DNA from: Levilactobacillus enshiensis | GTDB taxonomy: Bacteria > Bacillota > Bacilli > Lactobacillales > Lactobacillaceae | NCBI RefSeq assembly: GCF_007115095.1 | Contig: NZ_SULH01000004.1 | Coordinates: 62,001-126,000, forward strand | Reading direction: 5' to 3' | Length of the DNA stretch: 64,000 bases | Shown here: in pieces, positions 27,220 to 36,077 of the stretch | Position numbering within the stretch: position 1 is the first letter of the stretch | How the letters are laid out: every line of letters begins with the position of its first letter | Position numbers and translations under genes: made by a program | Notes under the pieces: generated by a model | Database searches by the model: none | What the model saw: only the letters and a program-made list of their open reading frames with translations | Told to the model about the DNA's origin: nothing

Positions 27220-28609
27220 TCGTAATTGGCGATGAGGTTGACGCCTGTGACGCGTCAGCTTTTTTCAAGGTTACCGCAAAGCAACTCCCATGGGGAGCAT
27301 TGTCCGTGACCGTGATGGCCCCCTGATTGAGCTGGACCAGCTGCGACACGATAGCCAGGCCGAGACCGCTGCCTTCAATTTTGCTGGAGCGAGAGGCGTC
27401 GACCCGGTAAAAACGCTCAAAGATGTGTTCCCGGTCGGCAACGGCGATACCGGGGCCAAAGTCGGCAACAGTTAGGGTGACAGTCGTCGGCTGTTCGGCA
27501 ATTGTCACGTTGATCTGCTGGTCTTCCGGTGAGTATTTATGCGCATTGTCCAATAAGGCGATGAGAATTTGATGGAGCATGTCCGTGTCGCCAAGAACCA
27601 TTGTGGGATGATCGGTGCCCTGGAAGGTGACATGCTGACCGACTAACGGTTGGTAATGATCGACGACGCCCTGAGCCAGTATCGTGAGATCGAGGGGGTG
27701 TAGGGTGACGGCAGCCCGATCGGCACGGGATAGGTGGAGTAAGTTTTCAATCAAATGTTGCATGCGCAGGGATTCCTGATCGATGAACCCCAGGGATTCG
27801 GGGATGACCTCTGGATGCTTGTCGCCACGGCGTTCAATCAGTTTGACGTTCCCACGAATCGTCGCAATTGGCGTTCGCAACTCGTGCGAGGCGTCCGAAA
27901 TGAACTGTCGCTCGCGTTCTAACCGGCCGTTCTGGGCGGCCAGAAGTTGGTTGAAGTCTTGCGCCAATTGAGAGACTTCAACAGGTTCCGTGGGCCGCGG
28001 CAGTTTCGGCTGGGTCGCTTCGGGGTTGGCTGCGGCGGCTTGAGCGGCCTGGGCCAATGCAATGGTTGGCGCGCTGATCCGGTTGGCTAGCCGACGGACG
28101 AAGAACAGACCAATTAGGAGGCTCAACCCGATGGCAATGATGATGACGGCAATCAACACGTGTAGGTTACCGACCAACACGTGCATCCCGATGAAGAGGG
28201 AGTACGTGCGTCCCCCGGTTTTTAACGTTTCCGAGAAATAGAGGCCCCAATGTTTAATGTAGACCAGATGGGTAAAGGGAACCGACCACGTGTTGGCCTT
28301 GGCGAGGCTGGTAGTGCGGGGCAAGAGAGACGTGGTGGTGCCGTCAGCATTTTTAATGAGCACAAAGGTGTTGTGAGAATTGAGGCCACTGGTCCGGTTG
28401 ACCGTCAGCCAATCTTTGAAATTGCTGACCTGAGTGGTTTTGAGGCTGGCGCTTAACTGGGCGGCTTGATCTTGCGCACGGAATAGCTGGTCGACGCTCA
28501 ATGCGACGCTCACCGTGAGCACGATGACTAGGCCAATGACCAGCAGGAGCCGGGTAAACGAGTGACGAATGATATCCGCATAGGTCCGTGGCGGGTGGTT
28601 AGTGTTCAT
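27215..28609 (-). CDS. sensor histidine kinase (ArlS/BaeS-like)
   Basis: This roughly 464-residue membrane kinase has helix 1 (about 20-42), an extracytoplasmic sensor domain of about 100 residues, helix 2, a HAMP region, and a HisKA domain with the phospho-acceptor His in SDASHELRTP. An HATPase domain follows with LLDNAHKYSP, ADFGPGI and GSGLGLAI. Starts at 28618, 28615 and 28609 are in frame; AAAGGA fits 28615 or 28609. It overlaps the end of the response regulator gene by about 10 to 20 bases, so the two are translationally coupled. The stop codon lies inside a family A element. Confidence 0.92.
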   Translation of the reverse strand: MNTNHPPRTYADIIRHSFTRLLLVIGLVIVLTVSVALSVDQLFRAQDQAAQLSASLKTTQVSNFKDWLTVNRTSGLNSHNTFVLIKNADGTTTSLLPRTTSLAKANTWSVPFTHLVYIKHWGLYFSETLKTGGRTYSLFIGMHVLVGNLHVLIAVIIIAIGLSLLIGLFFVRRLANRISAPTIALAQAAQAAAANPEATQPKLPRPTEPVEVSQLAQDFNQLLAAQNGRLERERQFISDASHELRTPIATIRGNVKLIERRGDKHPEVIPESLGFIDQESLRMQHLIENLLHLSRADRAAVTLHPLDLTILAQGVVDHYQPLVGQHVTFQGTDHPTMVLGDTDMLHQILIALLDNAHKYSPEDQQINVTIAEQPTTVTLTVADFGPGIAVADREHIFERFYRVDASRSSKIEGSGLGLAIVSQLVQLNQGAITVTDNAPHGSCFAVTLKKADASQASTSSPITT

Positions 28610-29300
28610 TGACATCATCTTCCTTTAACGTGTAGCCGACACCACGAATCGTGTGGAAAAGGTGGGGCACGTCATTTTTATCAATTTTGTTACGGAGGTA
28701 ACCGATGTAGACATCGACGACGTTTTGTTGGCCGAGAAAGTCGACGCCCCAGACGTTGTCAAGAAGCTCGTCGCGGGTGAAGACTTGACCGGGATGTTGC
28801 ATGAGAAATAGCAGCAGGTCGTATTCACGTTGGGTCAGTTGTAGCGTCTCACCGCCGCGGTCGACCTGACGGGTCTTGGTAATGAGGGTGAGGTCGGCGA
28901 GGTGGTAGGTCTGGTCTAAGCCGCTCTGATGGGCAGTCCGTCGTTGAATGACTCGGATGCGGGCGAGTAGCTCCTCGATTTCAAAGGGCTTGGTGATGTA
29001 GTCGTCAGCTCCGTTGTCGAGCCCGGTGACTTTGTCTCCCAAGTAGTCGCGAGCTGTCATCATAATGACGGGCAAGTCATCGTGTTTACGGATGCGGCGG
29101 AGGACTTCCATGCCGTCCATCTTTGGGAGCATCCAATCGAGCAGGACCAATAGAAGGTGATCTTTTTCCCGTTGGTAAGTTTCCCAGGCGGCTTCCCCGT
29201 CGGTGGCGGTCAAAACGTCAAAGTCCTCAAAGGTGAGTTCTTTGGCAACGTAACTGGCAAGACCCGCTTCGTCTTCAACCAGTAGAATTGTGTTTTTCAT
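28599..29300 (-). CDS. OmpR/PhoB-type response regulator
   Basis: This 233-residue regulator has a receiver with acidic residues at 9-10, phospho-acceptor Asp55 in LLDWMLPKMDG and Lys in TKPFE. The C-terminal winged HTH includes LQLTQREYDLLLFLMQHPGQVFTRDELL and the terminal YIGYLRNKID/TIRGVGY pattern. ATG 29300 sits about 11 bases after AGGAG; the GTG at 29312 directly abuts that site and is not used. It forms a two-component pair with the following kinase and is divergent from a small secreted protein gene, a plausible target. Confidence 0.94.
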   Translation of the reverse strand: MKNTILLVEDEAGLASYVAKELTFEDFDVLTATDGEAAWETYQREKDHLLLVLLDWMLPKMDGMEVLRRIRKHDDLPVIMMTARDYLGDKVTGLDNGADDYITKPFEIEELLARIRVIQRRTAHQSGLDQTYHLADLTLITKTRQVDRGGETLQLTQREYDLLLFLMQHPGQVFTRDELLDNVWGVDFLGQQNVVDVYIGYLRNKIDKNDVPHLFHTIRGVGYTLKEDDVNEH

Positions 29301-29561
29301 TAGTAACGACACTCCTTTTACAGCGGATAAGATGTAATTATCATTTTTAACGGTAAATTTTAGGCACCGTCGGTTAACGAGATGGGACGAGTAAATGCTG
29401 ATTTGACGGGCTTAACGGCATGATACCATAGAATCATAATCCTTGATTAAGAAATTCATATATTAACCTTAATCTAGATTCAGGATAGAAGTGGTGTGGC
29501 GATGGTATAACTAATACATCGAAAGCGATAAGCCAGAACAACTAACTGAGGAGTGGTTAAG

Positions 29562-29861
29562 ATGACTAAAATTAAATCAATGATGACTAAAGTAATGCTG
29601 GGTGCCATGACCGTGACGACTTTGATGGCAACATCCGCGGGGGCTTCCGCTGCAACTCGGCCGACCACGGGGGCAGCTGCCCCAGAAATCGAACGGACCA
29701 CGATTACGTTTAACGCACAACCGGCGACAGAAGTGCACGTGACGAAAATCAAGCTTAATAAGCGGGTCACAACCAAGCAGATTTCAAGTCAGGTCCAAAC
29801 AGCCGTGGATGCAAGTGCCCTCAACTTAGACCAGAAACACCAAGATAGTCAGTTGAAGTAA
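29562..29861 (+). CDS. small secreted protein of unknown function (99 aa)
   Basis: The product starts with a basic stretch and a hydrophobic segment ending in Ala-Ser-Ala, a good Sec signal peptide cleaved near residue 34. The mature part is about 65 residues, polar, without cysteine. GAGGAG fits ATG 29562. A possible -10, TATAAC, lies at 29506-29511. It is divergent from the two-component system, so induction by that system is plausible. No family is recognised. Confidence 0.65.
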   Translation: MTKIKSMMTKVMLGAMTVTTLMATSAGASAATRPTTGAAAPEIERTTITFNAQPATEVHVTKIKLNKRVTTKQISSQVQTAVDASALNLDQKHQDSQLK

Positions 29862-30106
29862 CGGAGACTGGCCGTCAGCTTCCGTCCAGTGAGGCGGAGC
29901 TGACACCAAATGAAATCATTTTCCCCTTAAAATGCCAGGTACAACCCCTTGCACAAACTTCCCCCAAACAGATACCTGCAAGTAAAGTGGTTTCTCCAAC
30001 TGATAGGTCTGAAAACCGAATCGCCCCCTTAACAGCGATTCAGCCAGCAGAATAGAAAGTGACTAAAAGTAGTGATGGCGAGACCGTTGCTATTTTTTGT
30101 GTTATT
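29862..30106 (+). other. intergenic stretch with one hairpin
   Basis: GTCAGCTTCCG pairs imperfectly with CGGAGCTGAC (about 29874-29903) without a following T-run, so terminator function is doubtful. The rest shows no gene. Confidence 0.4.
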
Positions 30107-30222
30107 TTACTAACGGTTGAAAGATAAAATTCAGGCCTCATCTCAGTGGGGATAAGCAGTTGCACCGTTAAATTAGACTAAATTGGGCGCACTTCGGCTG
30201 CCAGGGGTTCCGCCTGCTGTGG
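30107..30222 (+). repeat. family A element, left-end fragment
   Basis: It starts with ACTAACGGTTGAAAG and runs through AATTCAGGCCTCATCTCAGT to CCGCCTGCTGTGG, where it is cut off by the terminator of the next minus-strand gene. The right half is missing. Confidence 0.8.
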
Positions 30223-30224
30223 CA

Positions 30225-30278
30225 AAGAAAAAGTCAGCATCACGACTAACTCCAGCGAGTAGTTGTGAATGCTGACTT
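30225..30278 (-). terminator. intrinsic terminator of the NAD(P)-binding protein gene
   Basis: Read on the minus strand, AAGTCAGCAT pairs with ATGCTGACTT and is followed by T5; an inner CAACTA/TAGTCG pairing extends the stem. Confidence 0.85.
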
Positions 30279-30292
30279 ATGAGTGGGTAAAG

Positions 30293-30940
30293 TTAGGCGT
30301 TCAGCACCGCGTCAGTCACCGGAACATCACCATTAACGATTGTAATGATCTGCTTAGGTAGGGGATGTTTGACGACTGCAACAACGGTTGCCGCGACATC
30401 TGCCCGGGAAATCTTAGTTGTGGCGGCAGTGGCCGTGTCTAAGGTGATTTTGCCGGTAGGGGCATCGTTGGTCAGGATACCAGGCCGAACGATGGTGTAG
30501 TCCAGATTGGTGCGGTGTTGGAGCCATTGGTCAGCGTAGTATTTGGCAACGTAGTAGGGCCGAATTCCGGATTTTTCCCAGAAGGTGCGGTCATCAGTGC
30601 CCATAGCACTTACGATGATGAACCGTTTGATACCAGCCTTTTCAGTAGCAATCATGGACTTAACGGCGCCATCGAGATCGATATTGAGCGTCATGTCATC
30701 GCCAGTGCTACCACCAGAACCAGCGGAGAAAATAACGGTGTCTACGTCGTTCATTGCGGGAACTAGGCCATCGGCGGTGCCCATGAGGTTGACCATCCGT
30801 GGCTGGCCGCCGAGTTTTTCAATGACGGCAGCCTGTTCAGCATTGCGAATGCCACCATAAACCGTTTCGCCAGTTGCGGCGAGTTGGGCGACAATGTGTT
30901 GACCAACTTGGCCGTGTGCACCGATAATTAATGTTGTCAT
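30293..30940 (-). CDS. NAD(P)-binding atypical SDR (NmrA/YhfK-like)
   Basis: This 215-residue Rossmann-fold protein has the N-terminal dinucleotide motif GAHGQVGQHI, the segment VDTVIFSAGSGGS, and the YYVAKYYADQWLQ region with the Tyr-x3-Lys pair. Such proteins act as NAD(P)-dependent reductases or sugar epimerase-like enzymes, and the substrate is unknown. GGAGG lies 7 bases before ATG 30940; the longer in-frame extension is unlikely. Confidence 0.85.
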   Translation of the reverse strand: MTTLIIGAHGQVGQHIVAQLAATGETVYGGIRNAEQAAVIEKLGGQPRMVNLMGTADGLVPAMNDVDTVIFSAGSGGSTGDDMTLNIDLDGAVKSMIATEKAGIKRFIIVSAMGTDDRTFWEKSGIRPYYVAKYYADQWLQHRTNLDYTIVRPGILTNDAPTGKITLDTATAATTKISRADVAATVVAVVKHPLPKQIITIVNGDVPVTDAVLNA

Positions 30941-31258
30941 AAGAAAACCTCCATTTGTAAGTGAGCTTACTATCTTTAACCATAAGGGTTTTCGTGTCAA
31001 AATTCAGCTAAAGTGACTCGGAAATTGGTTTGAAATCGTTGTGGGACCTAAGCTTGCGGGGATTAAGTTGTCCAAAACCGTTTTGTGAAATAGATTACGA
31101 TTCCTTTCAACTGGTTTTTCAGTCGATAAGCCGTATAATAGAGTTAAATCATCCTTAACAGTTTGTTGGACAGTGAAAATGTAACCGTTTTAACTAATGA
31201 CTTACTGATTAGCTTGCTGTGTGGGGGGAGAACATTACAGAAAAGGGGTCGTTTAACA

Positions 31259-32461
31259 ATGGCAACGATTTTAGTTCTAGGTGGCGGATATGGCGGCATG
31301 CGGGCCGTTAAATTTTTACAGCGGGAAGTTCCAAGCGAGGACCAGATTATTTTAGTTGATAAGTCCGGAACTCACGTTGAGAAGACGAACTTACACGAAG
31401 TTGCGGCCGGGACCATTGCACCGGATCGCATTACGTACGAGATCAACGATGTGATTGGTAGCCGGGTCAAATTCATCCGGGATACCGTGACGAATATCGA
31501 TATCGACCAGAAGCAGGTCACACTGGAGAATCATGACCCACTGACCTACGACTACGTGCTCATTGCGCTGGGCTTCCAATCTGAAACGTTTGGCCTGAAG
31601 GGGGCAGCGGAAAATGCGTTGCCACTGGAAGATTTGGAAACGGCCGAGGCCATTTACCAACACATTGAAAATAATATCAAGGATTACGCGAAGACTCAGG
31701 ACCCGAACGACTTGCGAATTGCCGTTTGTGGGGCTGGTTTTACGGGAATCGAACTCTTAGGTGAGTTGACCCAGTCAATGCCAAAGCTCCAGACACGGTA
31801 CAACACACCGGAAATCAAGATTGCCTGCTTTGAAATGGGGAAGACGATTCTGCCAATGTTTGACAAGTCACTCGGTGACTACGCCTTGAACTTCCTGGCA
31901 AAGCACGATGTCGAAATGAACCTGGGGGCGGCAATTACCGAAATCAAGGATGGCGCCGTGGTTTACAAGGACAGCGATGAGCAGGAGCATGAATTTGCGG
32001 CCAACAATATTATCTGGACTGTTGGGGTCAGTGGCTCCCATGTCATTGCGGACTCCGGTTTCAGTCAACGCCGGAACCGGGTCGTTGTTAAAGATGACCT
32101 GACACTGGAAGACCATCCCGAAGTTTACATCATCGGGGATGTTTCCGCCGTCATGGACCCAGCTAGCAAGCGGCCATATCCAACGACTGCGCAAATTGCG
32201 CTAGCTTGTGCCTCCCACGCAGCTAAGAATATTGGCTTGGCGTTACGTGGTCATGAGACCCGGCCCTTCGTTTACAAGTCTAGCGGAACCGTGGCTTCCC
32301 TGAGTGATCGCGATGGGATCGGTGAGATCTTTAGCAGTAAAAAGAAGGTTCGCGGCTACATGGCTTCGGCACTGAAGAAGATTATTACGGACCGTTCCTT
32401 AATGGAAAGTGCCCACCTGAGCACAACGTTAAGCAAGGGTCGGTTCGACCTCTATCATTAA
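31259..32461 (+). CDS. ndh: type II NADH dehydrogenase (NDH-2)
   Basis: This 400-residue membrane-associated flavoprotein transfers electrons from NADH to quinone without pumping protons. It has the FAD motif GGGYGGMRA at the N-terminus, a second dinucleotide motif (CGAGFTGIELLGEL, about residues 158-171) for NADH, and IIGDVSAVMDP near the FAD. ATG 31259 follows AAAAGGGG; an in-frame ATG at 31163 would be too early for the family. A -10 TATAAT at 31134-31139 gives a leader of about 115 bases that contains a GGGGGGAG run (31223-31230). Confidence 0.93.
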   Translation: MATILVLGGGYGGMRAVKFLQREVPSEDQIILVDKSGTHVEKTNLHEVAAGTIAPDRITYEINDVIGSRVKFIRDTVTNIDIDQKQVTLENHDPLTYDYVLIALGFQSETFGLKGAAENALPLEDLETAEAIYQHIENNIKDYAKTQDPNDLRIAVCGAGFTGIELLGELTQSMPKLQTRYNTPEIKIACFEMGKTILPMFDKSLGDYALNFLAKHDVEMNLGAAITEIKDGAVVYKDSDEQEHEFAANNIIWTVGVSGSHVIADSGFSQRRNRVVVKDDLTLEDHPEVYIIGDVSAVMDPASKRPYPTTAQIALACASHAAKNIGLALRGHETRPFVYKSSGTVASLSDRDGIGEIFSSKKKVRGYMASALKKIITDRSLMESAHLSTTLSKGRFDLYH

Positions 32462-32478
32462 AATAAAATGTGATTGAA

Positions 32479-32509
32479 AAGCCGTGGCGAAAATGTCACG
32501 GCTTTTTTT
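32479..32509 (+). terminator. intrinsic terminator of ndh
   Basis: AAGCCGTG pairs with CACGGCTT and is followed by T7. Confidence 0.92.
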
Positions 32510-32857
32510 GATGGCTATAGCCGGGTATGCGGTGGATAGACTGCAAAAAATAATGGCAAAGAACCGTATACCACGCCGAATATTCTGCTTGGACACTGCT
32601 GGTTAGGTGGCTAGTTCGGAGAATGATCGCTCGGTAGGCATTTACTTGGGAGATAAGCACGCTAAAACGGCATCAGAACGGGACTTATGATGGGGTGTCA
32701 GTCGATATGTTCAGGCTGGCTGGCGACTATCTAAAATATAGTGACTAGCTAACCTAGTCCGCAACTAATACTTTTTGGTTACAGAACAGAAAAAGCGGGT
32801 GACAGATTAGCTCACTCGCTTCTTTAATGGTAAAATAAGGCAAAAAGGGTGATGAGG
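32510..32857 (+). other. 348-base gene-free stretch with a terminator-like hairpin
   Basis: AAGCGGGTGA pairs with TCACTCGCTT near 32792-32820 and is followed by CTTTA. No gene is seen upstream of it after ndh. It may be a remnant of a lost transcript end. Confidence 0.4.
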
Positions 32858-33382
32858 ATGCTCCAGAAGAAGTTGGCAACCCCACTAGGGACGGTCACTG
32901 TCATGTCAGATGGCTTGAACCTGACCGGGTTGTGGTTTGCAGACCAAAAGTACTATGGGAGTACTTTGCCCAAGTTAAGTTTAGTGGGGGATGCGCCCGT
33001 GTTCGGTCGGGTAGCGGATTGGTTGACGGCGTATTTTGCGGGTGAACGCCCGGTCGTTGATTTTTCTGTGCGACCAAGCGGAACGTCATTTCGCCAGACG
33101 GTCTGGACAGTCCTGCAACAGATTCCGTACGGTGAAGTGCGGACATATGGTGAAATTGCGGCGGTGGTTAGTCAACAGGTCGGTCATGACGTCGGTGCCA
33201 GAGCAATTGGTGGTGCCGTCGGTCACAATCCGGTTAGTCTGGTGATTCCGTGTCACCGGGTCGTCAGTGGAACGGGTGAGTTGACCGGTTACGCTGGGGG
33301 CTTAAAACGGAAAAAGTCGTTGCTACAACTGGAGGGTTGCCTACAAGGAGACCAAGAACAAGTCATACTCGAAAAAAATTGA
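32858..33382 (+). CDS. ogt: methylated-DNA-[protein]-cysteine S-methyltransferase
   Basis: This 174-residue DNA repair protein moves the methyl group from O6-methylguanine to its own cysteine. The active-site motif is PCHRV with Cys132, preceded by the RAIGGAVGHNP segment and an HTH-like DNA-binding region (VWTVLQQIPYGEVRTYGEIA). It is followed by the usual TGYAGGLKRKKSLLQLEG ending. Starts at 32849, 32852 and 32858 are in frame; AAAGGG spacing favours 32858. It is a single gene. Confidence 0.94.
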   Translation: MLQKKLATPLGTVTVMSDGLNLTGLWFADQKYYGSTLPKLSLVGDAPVFGRVADWLTAYFAGERPVVDFSVRPSGTSFRQTVWTVLQQIPYGEVRTYGEIAAVVSQQVGHDVGARAIGGAVGHNPVSLVIPCHRVVSGTGELTGYAGGLKRKKSLLQLEGCLQGDQEQVILEKN

Positions 33383-33419
33383 GGGTTATCCCTTAATTTT
33401 ACGTGTTTATTACTAATTG

Positions 33420-33462
33420 TGTACAAAACAATAGTACAATCAGTTAAAACCTATGCTATAAT
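33420..33462 (+). promoter_or_regulatory. promoter and inverted repeat upstream of the TetR gene
   Basis: An extended -10, TATGCTATAAT, ends at 33462. Upstream, TGTAC (33420-33424) and GTACA (33434-33438) form an inverted repeat that overlaps the expected -35 position, a plausible TetR autoregulatory site. The -35 itself is weak. Confidence 0.45.
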
Positions 33463-33677
33463 CAATAATGTTCAAAAAATGAACCATGTTATTGTTAATA
33501 TCAATAACTAGTTAGAAACCGTCTAATCTTTTTTACGAAATGGGTTTCTTCTCACTAGAAGACGCGTATAATTTTAGACAGGTTAGAATAGACATGAAAG
33601 TTGTCAGTTTCTGGGGGGATACTGACAATGATTAATACGTAAATCAAAATGGTGTGTGAATGATTGGAGGTATCACG

Positions 33678-34244
33678 ATGGCTGCATCAGAAACTAAGGA
33701 GCGAATTGCGGAGGCCTTGGCTTCGTTGTTGAACCACAATACGTTTGATAAGATTACCGTCCGGGAGATTGCGGATGAAGCGGAAGTTCACCGGAAGACT
33801 TTCTACTACTATTTCGCGGACAAGTACGAACTGCTAGCGTTTGTTTATGAGCACTTCATTGTTGAAGCGCCACGTCGCGAGCAACCTTTGACTTTAACCT
33901 TAGAGAACTGGCGTCCCGCTGTAATTCAGTTACTAGAACGGATCGCTGATAATTCAAAAATTTTTCTAAACGCTTATCCCTATGATGATGGGGTTTGGCG
34001 ACAATCTGCGAATGAATTTGTGGCCTCACGACTGTCAATTTTGCTTCACGCAATGCCCGAGTACCGTTACTTAAAAGAAGACGTGATTGATACGTCGGCT
34101 GAATTTATTGCCGCCGGTGCTTTAGGCATCATTAACAAATGGGCGGATGACGATTTCACGGCAAGTCCGCGAACCGTCTTAGATCAAATCACAACGGCTA
34201 ACCGTTTGTTCAACGGGGTTTTGGACCGTTGGAAGTTAAGCTAG
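33678..34244 (+). CDS. TetR/AcrR family regulator
   Basis: This 188-residue protein has an N-terminal TetR HTH (about residues 5-50) with KITVREIADEAEVHRKTFYYYFADKYELL, followed by a helical ligand domain. The pattern resembles the DhaS-type subgroup. GGAGG at 33666-33670 fits ATG 33678. It is a single gene ended by a strong terminator. The aldehyde dehydrogenase gene downstream is a possible target, but its promoter shows cre-like sites rather than a clear TetR palindrome. Confidence 0.88.
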   Translation: MAASETKERIAEALASLLNHNTFDKITVREIADEAEVHRKTFYYYFADKYELLAFVYEHFIVEAPRREQPLTLTLENWRPAVIQLLERIADNSKIFLNAYPYDDGVWRQSANEFVASRLSILLHAMPEYRYLKEDVIDTSAEFIAAGALGIINKWADDDFTASPRTVLDQITTANRLFNGVLDRWKLS

Positions 34245-34255
34245 TCTTATTAGAA

Positions 34256-34287
34256 AAGTTGTTGGCTGTGTGCCGGCAACTTTTTTT
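34256..34287 (+). terminator. intrinsic terminator of the TetR gene
   Basis: AAGTTGTTGGC pairs with GCCGGCAACTT and is followed by T7. Confidence 0.92.
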
Positions 34288-34357
34288 GTGGGCAACACGA
34301 GTTATGCATTAAGGTGTGGGGAATGGACATTATGAAGTGGGGGACAAACTGTATCCT

Positions 34358-34438
34358 TGAAAGCGACGATTTACAAATGAAAGCGCTTAATATGTATGCG
34401 ACGTTGGTATACCAATTATTTATTTGCAACCGGTTGAA
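34358..34438 (+). promoter_or_regulatory. cre-like sites upstream of the aldehyde dehydrogenase gene
   Basis: TGAAAGCGACGATT (34358-34371) and TGAAAGCGCTTAAT (34378-34391) each match the cre core closely. TTGCAACCGGTTGAA (34424-34438) shares the 11-mer GCAACCGGTTG with the palindrome before the GH13 gene. Catabolite control is likely, though each site has mismatches at the outer positions. Confidence 0.5.
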
Positions 34439-34583
34439 AATGAGGATTACCGGTAATTTCACTAATAAATTGATTATTTAATCACAAACGAAGTACTAGC
34501 ATTATGGGATTGTAGGGGGTATAGTACAGAGCGTAAGGGGTTACATTGTGAATCTGGACGAACCCCACAAGGAGGATATTACC

Positions 34584-35999
34584 ATGGCATACCAAACTAC
34601 AAATCCCTATACCAATGAAGTCGTCAAGACCTACGAAAACGCAACACCCGAATACGTTGAAGAAAGTTTAGCAAAAGGACAAGCCCTTTACAAGAAATGG
34701 CGGAACGATCCAGTTGCGAGTCGAATTCCGGTTCTACGCAAGCTGGCTAAAATTTTCCGTGATGAAACTGATAGTTTAGCTGAAGTGTTGACCACGGACA
34801 TGGGCAAGCTGTTCGCCGAAGCTCAGGGGGAAGTTATTCTCTGCGCGGAAATTGCCGAATATTACGCCGACCATGCTGAAGAGTTCTTAGCACCACGAGC
34901 CATCGACAGCATTGCCGGTGACGCCCAACTGGAGAATCATCCACTGGGGGTTCTGATGGCGGTTGAACCTTGGAACTTCCCATACTACCAAATGATGCGG
35001 ATCTTCGCCCCGAACTATGCGGTGGGTAACCCAATCGTGTTCAAACATGCCGCGATTACGCCAACGTCAGCGGTCGTCTTTGAAGACGCCGTTCGCCGGG
35101 CCGGAGCACCAGATGGCGCACTGACCAACTTGTTTGTTTCTTACGATCAAGTCTCCGATATCATTGCCGACAAGCGAATCCAAGGAGTCGCTCTGACCGG
35201 TTCCGAACGGGGCGGGGTTGCTGTAAACGAAGTTGCTGGTAAATACTTAAAGAAGACGACGATGGAATTAGGTGGAACGGATGCCTTTATTGTGGCAGAG
35301 GATGCTGATATGGCTGACGTTAATGCCATTGCACCGCGGGCACGACTCTATAATGCAGGGCAGGTCTGCACATCATCCAAGCGGTTCATCGTGACGGCGA
35401 ACCACTACGATGAGTTCCTAGAATCGCTGAAGGCGGCTTTTGCCTCAGTTAAGTTGGGCGATCCAATGGATCCAGAAACGACGTTGGCCCCAATGAACTC
35501 CAAAAAGGCTAAGGAAAAATTGCAGAAGCAAGTGGACGCAGCGTTGGCAGGTGGTGCCACGGCTTACTTTGTACATGACGCAGTCGACAGCGACGGCCAA
35601 TTCTTCCTGCCAACGATTTTGACGGATATCACCAAGGATAATCCGGCATATGGCAAGGAAATGTTTGGCCCCGTTGCTCAGGTCTACAAGGTTGCGAACG
35701 ACGAAGAGGCCATTGCTTTGGCTAATGACTCTGACTACGGTCTGGGGGGAATCGTCTTTGCCGGGAGTGCCGAATCTGGTGCGGCCATTGCCTCCCGGAT
35801 TGAAACGGGCATGGTCTTTGTTAATACCTTCTTCAGTTCCTTACCCGAACTCGAATTTGGTGGTGTCAAGAAATCTGGTTTCGGTCGAGAACTCGGCCAA
35901 AGTGGGATCTTCAGTTTCGTTAACCAAGAGCTTGTCGTTAAGCGGGATCACCCGAATGACGATGAAAACGGTGGCCTGATCTTACCTCACAAATTCTAA
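34584..35999 (+). CDS. gabD: NAD(P)-dependent aldehyde dehydrogenase, succinate-semialdehyde type
   Basis: This 471-residue enzyme oxidises an aldehyde to the acid with NAD(P). The catalytic Glu lies in MELGGTDAF and the catalytic Cys in NAGQVCTSSKR, with PWNFPYYQMMRIFAPNYAVGN near residues 130-150 as in the short succinate-semialdehyde dehydrogenases of lactobacilli. AAGGAGG fits ATG 34584. It is a single gene under cre-like sites. No GABA genes are adjacent, so the physiological aldehyde is unproven. Confidence 0.85.
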   Translation: MAYQTTNPYTNEVVKTYENATPEYVEESLAKGQALYKKWRNDPVASRIPVLRKLAKIFRDETDSLAEVLTTDMGKLFAEAQGEVILCAEIAEYYADHAEEFLAPRAIDSIAGDAQLENHPLGVLMAVEPWNFPYYQMMRIFAPNYAVGNPIVFKHAAITPTSAVVFEDAVRRAGAPDGALTNLFVSYDQVSDIIADKRIQGVALTGSERGGVAVNEVAGKYLKKTTMELGGTDAFIVAEDADMADVNAIAPRARLYNAGQVCTSSKRFIVTANHYDEFLESLKAAFASVKLGDPMDPETTLAPMNSKKAKEKLQKQVDAALAGGATAYFVHDAVDSDGQFFLPTILTDITKDNPAYGKEMFGPVAQVYKVANDEEAIALANDSDYGLGGIVFAGSAESGAAIASRIETGMVFVNTFFSSLPELEFGGVKKSGFGRELGQSGIFSFVNQELVVKRDHPNDDENGGLILPHKF

Positions 36000-36014
36000 A
36001 TTTTAGCGATATAA

Positions 36015-36069
36015 AAGGCCATCACGCCCAATCATTTTTCGGTTAATGATTGAGCGTGATGGCCTTTTT
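36015..36069. terminator. bidirectional terminator between convergent genes
   Basis: AAAAGGCCATCACGC with AATCATT pairs with AATGATTGAGCGTGATGGCCTTTTT. A/T runs on both sides suit termination from both strands. Confidence 0.92.
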
Positions 36070-36077
36070 GGGGACTG

